From: Sternotherus odoratus
Lineage: Eukaryota > Chordata > Testudines > Kinosternidae
Reading direction: 5' to 3'
Assembly: GCA_032164245.1 (NCBI GenBank)
Contig: JAVMKO010000022.1
Location: 13,887,845-13,951,844, forward strand
Length of the DNA: 64,000 nucleotides
A program made the translations under genes and the position numbers. Position 1 is the first letter of the stretch. Each line of letters begins with the position of its first letter. Below, piece after piece: positions 59,572 to 64,000 of the stretch. Below the pieces are notes generated by a model. It was not told the origin of the DNA, did not search any database, and worked only from the letters and a program-made list of their open reading frames with translations.

Positions 59572-62500
59572 TCAGGATTTCAGCCTGAGGACTGTCCCCA
59601 TTACAGTTCTTAACACTGACATAAAGTGTTGCAGCGCCTCAGTGCTCTCCTCGCTCTGCTTCACTGAAACCAGCATCTCTGAGTTCTCAGTCTCAAGCAG
59701 CAGTTCTGTTAGGAAGAGACAGCCAGACTCGTCCTGGGCACTGAGATAGGCTTTCCATGGCTGGGCACCAGCTTTGCTCATAGCAAGAGTCTGGATGTGG
59801 ACAACCTGAAGCGCAGTCTGTATGGTGTCTGGGTGAGCAGCTCCATGCCAGGGCAGAGCCTGTTGGACGTTCATGTCCAGACTCAGCCAGGTCTTCTCAA
59901 ATTGCTTCGCGGTCAGGTGGGCCTCAGGGATTAAAGTCAAGCCAGCCGAGTTGGAATGAACCTGGAGAACTTCCTTATTCTCTTCCGAAATCAGTGACTC
60001 TGAAATCAAATATGGAAGAGGGTGAGAAATGGCATTGAGAATTCTGCCATAGTATCCCCAAGAGGGTCTGACGGACCTATCAGCAATGCCAACCCGGGAA
60101 GTGTAATGCCTCCAATAGTCCACCAGGTGAGCAGACTGGGACAGCCAAGTGTGAAGTGAAACGCTCAGACCCCGTAACAGCCTTTTGGACTCAAGGCTTC
60201 ACTGCTAAAACCTGGGATCCTCCCAGAGGTCACACACAGGAAGATTTATCAATAAGGGGAGGTATTTTTCTCACTGAATGTGAGATTACCTGATCCTGAA
60301 GTCATGGGAACAGCACAGGGAAGGCCTCCGCAGTGGGACTCCATTGTCCAGTTAGCAGTGACAACTGCCCAACATGCTTTCCCATATATGGGCACCAACG
60401 TGTTAAACTCTGAAGCCCATTTGTTCACAGGTCGCTCAGCCTGATCCTCCAGGAGTCCCAGAGAAGGATCAGACTTGGGACTGCAGAGCACCCGCTTTGC
60501 TTCTTCTACGCCAGCTTGTAAGAGACGATAGTAGAATAGCCCCCGGTCCCGTACCACCATATCAGTCTCTTCCTCTGGAAATACAAACACACACTCGTTC
60601 ACTCAGGGCATGCTAGCACTCATAGATCAGACTTCAACAGACAGCCCTTAGCTGGTACATCCCAACAGGCTCACACCTGTACCCAGAGTGCTGTTCATTT
60701 CCTCTACCACTTTGCAGAGCTTGGGGCCAAACAGCAGCAGGAGTAGCAGCAGCAGCAGCAAGGTGGTAAACAGGAGCAAGGGCAAAAAGGCAGACAGGAT
60801 GAGGGCTAGATTCTGCCTTTGCACCCACATAGAAGGATGTCAAAAACTTATTTTAAAACCAGCTCAGATCCTAGAGCTGAGGAGTTTCTGCCACAAAATT
60901 CTCCATCTGTCACTACAGTATGTGCGAGAGTCCCCAGCAGGGACACATCCACCTGTGCAATAATACAGCAGGTGCCCTCATAATTTAACACAGGCTGTGG
61001 GTGTGAGAGTCTCAGCTAGATGTACCCACCTATGCAGTAATAGAGCAGTCGCCCGAGTACATCCTGGCATTCGGCAGGACGAAACAGGAAGAGTCGGACC
61101 AAAGCTGTCAGCAACTCCATCTTCACGGCTGGAAACGTCTCCGATCTCACATTCTCTACAACGTCCTCCAGAATATAGGGAGCATTGGGAACTCTCTCCC
61201 CATGCACCCCCAGGAGCCAGATCAGCGCTTGCTTGCCCTGAGGAGTCAAACAAACACCACCACCAGATGTTCAGAGCCAAGCCACTCCACACTGCATTTC
61301 TAGTGCAACCTGTGACCAAGGACCTTTGACACCAACTGGGAGAAGGGGTATATAGGAGTACAGGGATCTCCATGGTTCACCAAAAGGGGTCATGTGGTGG
61401 CCATAATCATTGCAAGCTGTATGTAAGGAAAGCATGAGGAGTTATGTATACATGATGACAGTTATGTTCTCTAGGTTTTGTAGCTAAAGGCAGGTCACTC
61501 AAAGATACTGTGCCTTGAGACAAACGTTTCCAGACAGGAGATGGGAGACCTGATGGACCATTGTGTACCGTGGGTCTTAGAACAGAAGTTTAAGAACATA
61601 TTAAATCAAATGCCAAAGAAGAGCTTGCAGAAACTTCAGAAAGAAATTAACAGGAACCGCTGGGGAGGGGTAGAAACCTATTTTCAGGTAAAGTTCAAAG
61701 GTCTGGTCTGTAATATCTGGGGCTCCACAGAAACATCCTGGCATCCTTCAATCTCTGACGACAAGCAGCCAGTAAGCTTGAAGTTATGAAAGGGGGAACT
61801 CAGCCATCCTGTCTAAAAACACAGAGAAAAGGACTTGGAGTAAGCTATCCTGTAGGAGACTGGGAATGTCTTGTGAGTTAAGTTTTGGCTCTAAAAGGCA
61901 CATGTTATGATTTTCCTTTACATATAAGGATCAGAGAGGTACCCGTGTTAGTCTGGAATAGCAGAGGTAATAAAGAGTCCTGTGGCACCTTAAAGACTAA
62001 AGTATTGAGGCATAAGCTTTCGCGGGCTAATACCCACTTCGTCAGATGCAAGCAGTGGAAGTTCCACTTGTCAAATACTCGTTTAGCCACTCCAAGCAGA
62101 GCTGGCTCTTATTTATCAGAGTTCTACTTGACAGGAGAAGGATCGCCATTTGGCTAACTGCATGAAGCCTCCCTACCTCGCTATCCTGCATGGCCTCCTC
62201 ACAGCTGGGCAGAGCCTGGCACACAGCCTCAGTGCACTGGGGACACAGCCACACCAGGTCCCGGAAAGCCTGCACCACAGCTGCAGTGGAACAGAATGCT
62301 CAGCATCTAACAGCTTTTTTAAACCACCAACCAAGAGAATAATTCACCACCCATCAGATCTGACTGAATCGGAGTGAGCCAGGTCAGTGCAGCACTCATT
62401 CATGATTTGGAGCACTTCTCTGCAAAGCCTTAGGGAACTGGGGGTTGCCATAGTAAATGTAAAGCCTTTTCTTTCCCCATCCAAAATAATGTTTAAATAG

Positions 62501-63295
62501 CAAAGACTGCTTCATTGGCTGCAGTGAAGCAACCCGCCCTCCCCCTCCCCTGTCCTTGAGAAGGCTCTGACTGATTGTGTCACAGCAGCAGTGTTTGAAG
62601 GCGAGTTTCATCAACACTCTGTAGCAACTGCTGCCAACTTATAAACTTGCAAATACATTCTGAAAATTAAATCATTTGGTGACTGAAAGAAACTGATTTT
62701 GAAAGCCCATAAAAGGTGGAGCAAAATTATTCAAAAGAAGTGAGAGAAATAGTGAATGATGTTAGATCTGAAAGCAGCAGGAAAACCAGAGAGAGCAGTC
62801 AGTTACATAAGTGACTGAAATTACTAACGAGGCAGAGACTAAAGCAACCAGTGGGAAACAATTTCAAGGTCAGAACTTTCAATCAACTTGACCTTTATAA
62901 AAGAGCCATTCAGATGTCTCTATACAGTCCCTCATTCCCTGAGCTAGCAGGTTCAGTCCACATCACATGGTGGAGAGAGTCGTGTCCAGTCCCTGCTCAA
63001 GCACAAGGAGGGTAGCTAAGATGGGAGAAGTTATAAAGTCCACACAAGGAAGATGCCAACCAGGTTAGAAGCCACCCGAAATGATTATCTTGTGGTCACC
63101 TGGACAGGGATTTCCCAAACTCCACCAAAGGTAGATGTTCTGGTGGTGAGGCCATTTCCTCAAAGTGTGAAGCAAACAAACCTGAGAACTCAGCCAGCAG
63201 CAAATCCTTACCTGAAGTGATATGTTCTTGCTTAAGCCCTAGGAGCTCCATTAGAATCCCCACACACTGCTCTGTGTACGTCCTGGCAATGCTGC
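59572..63295 (-). CDS. AP4B1: AP4B1, AP-4 complex subunit beta-1 (C-terminal part)
   Basis: Last five coding exons of the large beta subunit of the AP-4 adaptor, which sorts cargo at the trans-Golgi network. Exons 63295-63212, 62280-62177, 61237-61030, 60574-60290 and 59999-59572 join in matching phases (1109 nt, about 369 residues). The sequence follows human AP4B1 closely: [57 protein letters not shown], then a diverged hinge and the C-terminal appendage ([31 protein letters not shown]). It ends with a LKS terminus where human has IKS. In human the appendage binds tepsin. The N-terminal trunk exons lie beyond the right edge; 63296-64000 is intron. Confidence 0.94.
61925..62050 (+). repeat. 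Copy of the dispersed 83-bp repeat family, fullest single copy
   Basis: The stretch starts AAGGATCAGAGAGGTACCCG and runs through TGTTAGTCTGGAATAGCAGA, GAGTCCTGTGGCACC and AAGCTTTCGCGGGC to CACTTCGTCAGATGCAAGCA. It gives the 5' head sequence that defines the edge of the 28171-28460 insertion. It lies in the AP4B1 intron between the exons at 62177 and 61237. Confidence 0.75.
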
Positions 63296-63459
63296 CTGAG
63301 GAGGCACCAAGGAGAACAAGTCAAGCTTTGGTCAGAGAAACAGACAAGTGTGTCTACACTATCCACCACAAAGTCATGTTAGAGTGACATTCTCCCTCAT
63401 CTGAGAATGCTTAGTGTGCTATTATGGCAGAAAAACAATCTACAGGCTAGTCCTGCTTT

Positions 63460-63520
63460 AAGCAGGGGGGTGGACTAGAGACCTCCTGAGGTCTCTTCCA
63501 ACCCTAATCTATGATCCTGC
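63460..63520 (+). repeat. CR1 LINE 3' end
   Basis: The phrase GGGGGTGGACTAGAGACCTC, then CTGAGGTCTCTTCCAACCCT and AATCTATGATC, matches the well-known CR1 3' terminus (GGACTAGATGACCTCC ... TTCCAACCCT ... TATGAT). It is severely 5'-truncated and intronic to AP4B1. Confidence 0.75.
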
Positions 63521-63576
63521 TCACTACAGCCAAAAAAAAAAAAAATCCCAAGGAGACTCCTCTAGTTCCCTCAGTA

Positions 63577-63836
63577 CAGGGGTTGGCAACCTTTCTGAAG
63601 TGGTGTGCCAAGTCTTTAATACATTTTAACGTTTTAGAAGGTCTCTTTCTAGAAATCTTTAATATATAACTAAGCTAGTGTTGTATGTAGAGTAAATAAG
63701 GTTTTTAAAATGTTTAAGCAGCTTCATTCAGAATTAAATTAAAATGCAAGAGCCCCCCAGACCGGTGGCCAGGACTCAGGCAATGCCACTGAACATCAGC
63801 TTGATGTGAACTCGTGCCACAGGTTGCCTACCCCTG
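63577..63836. mobile_element. hAT-type MITE
   Basis: A 260-bp element with left end CAGGGGTTGGCAACCTTTC and right end in reverse complement CAGGGGTAGGCAACCTGTGG. It is flanked by CCTCAGTA and CCTCAGCA, an 8-bp target duplication with one change. The interior is AT-rich without a transposase. Confidence 0.85.
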
Positions 63837-64000
63837 CCTCAGCACATACATGAATGAAAGAAAGCCTGGTACACCTAAGGGAAGAATCCATTCACAAATA
63901 AAAACAGACATTTTAAATGCAATATTAGGGACCCCAAACAACTTTAACTCTGCCCCCATAGCACTTCCCAGAAATTTAGAGTCCACCCATCCACCCTGCC

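Overview
The window is vertebrate nuclear DNA, most likely from a turtle or another non-avian sauropsid. It has long introns with GT/AG splice sites and a CpG-island promoter. Its repeats are CR1-type LINE ends, MIR-like CORE-SINEs, many short inverted-repeat DNA elements and one Helitron. No Alu- or L1-like sequence was noticed. The clade is inferred from repeat style and gene order and was not tested.

Gene order from left to right is: RSBN1 (minus, first exon only) - PTPN22 (minus, complete) - an unrecognised two-domain immunoglobulin receptor (plus, complete) - BCL2L15 (minus, complete) - AP4B1 (minus, 3' part only). As I recall it, human 1p13.2 has RSBN1-PTPN22-BCL2L15-AP4B1, so the block is conserved except for the extra receptor gene.

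1-7.7 kb holds RSBN1 intron 1, coding exon 1 and a CpG island with ZNF143-, ETS-, NRF1- and E-box-like sites. 7.7-11.4 kb is intergenic and repeat-bearing. 11.459-40.352 kb is PTPN22, rebuilt here as 21 coding exons whose phases all join to give 798 residues (human about 807). Human landmark residues S35, C129, D195 and C227 fall at the same numbers. 40.4-43.1 kb is the gap between two divergently oriented genes. 43.075-50.629 kb is the receptor gene: five exons giving a signal peptide, a pIgR/CD300-like V domain, a second Ig domain, a Cys/Ser-rich stalk, a transmembrane segment with an arginine and a five-residue tail. 54.0-57.6 kb is BCL2L15 (four exons, 170 residues). 59.57-63.3 kb is the last five exons of AP4B1, which continues past the right edge.

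PTPN22 is a lymphocyte phosphatase that restrains antigen-receptor signalling. The receptor gene starts about 2.7 kb from its start codon on the opposite strand and has the build of an ITAM-adaptor-coupled activating receptor. A receptor and a phosphatase acting on ITAM-type signalling would therefore sit head to head. That functional link is inference; the two exon structures are read directly from the sequence. All exon models were made by eye from splice consensus, phase and remembered human proteins.
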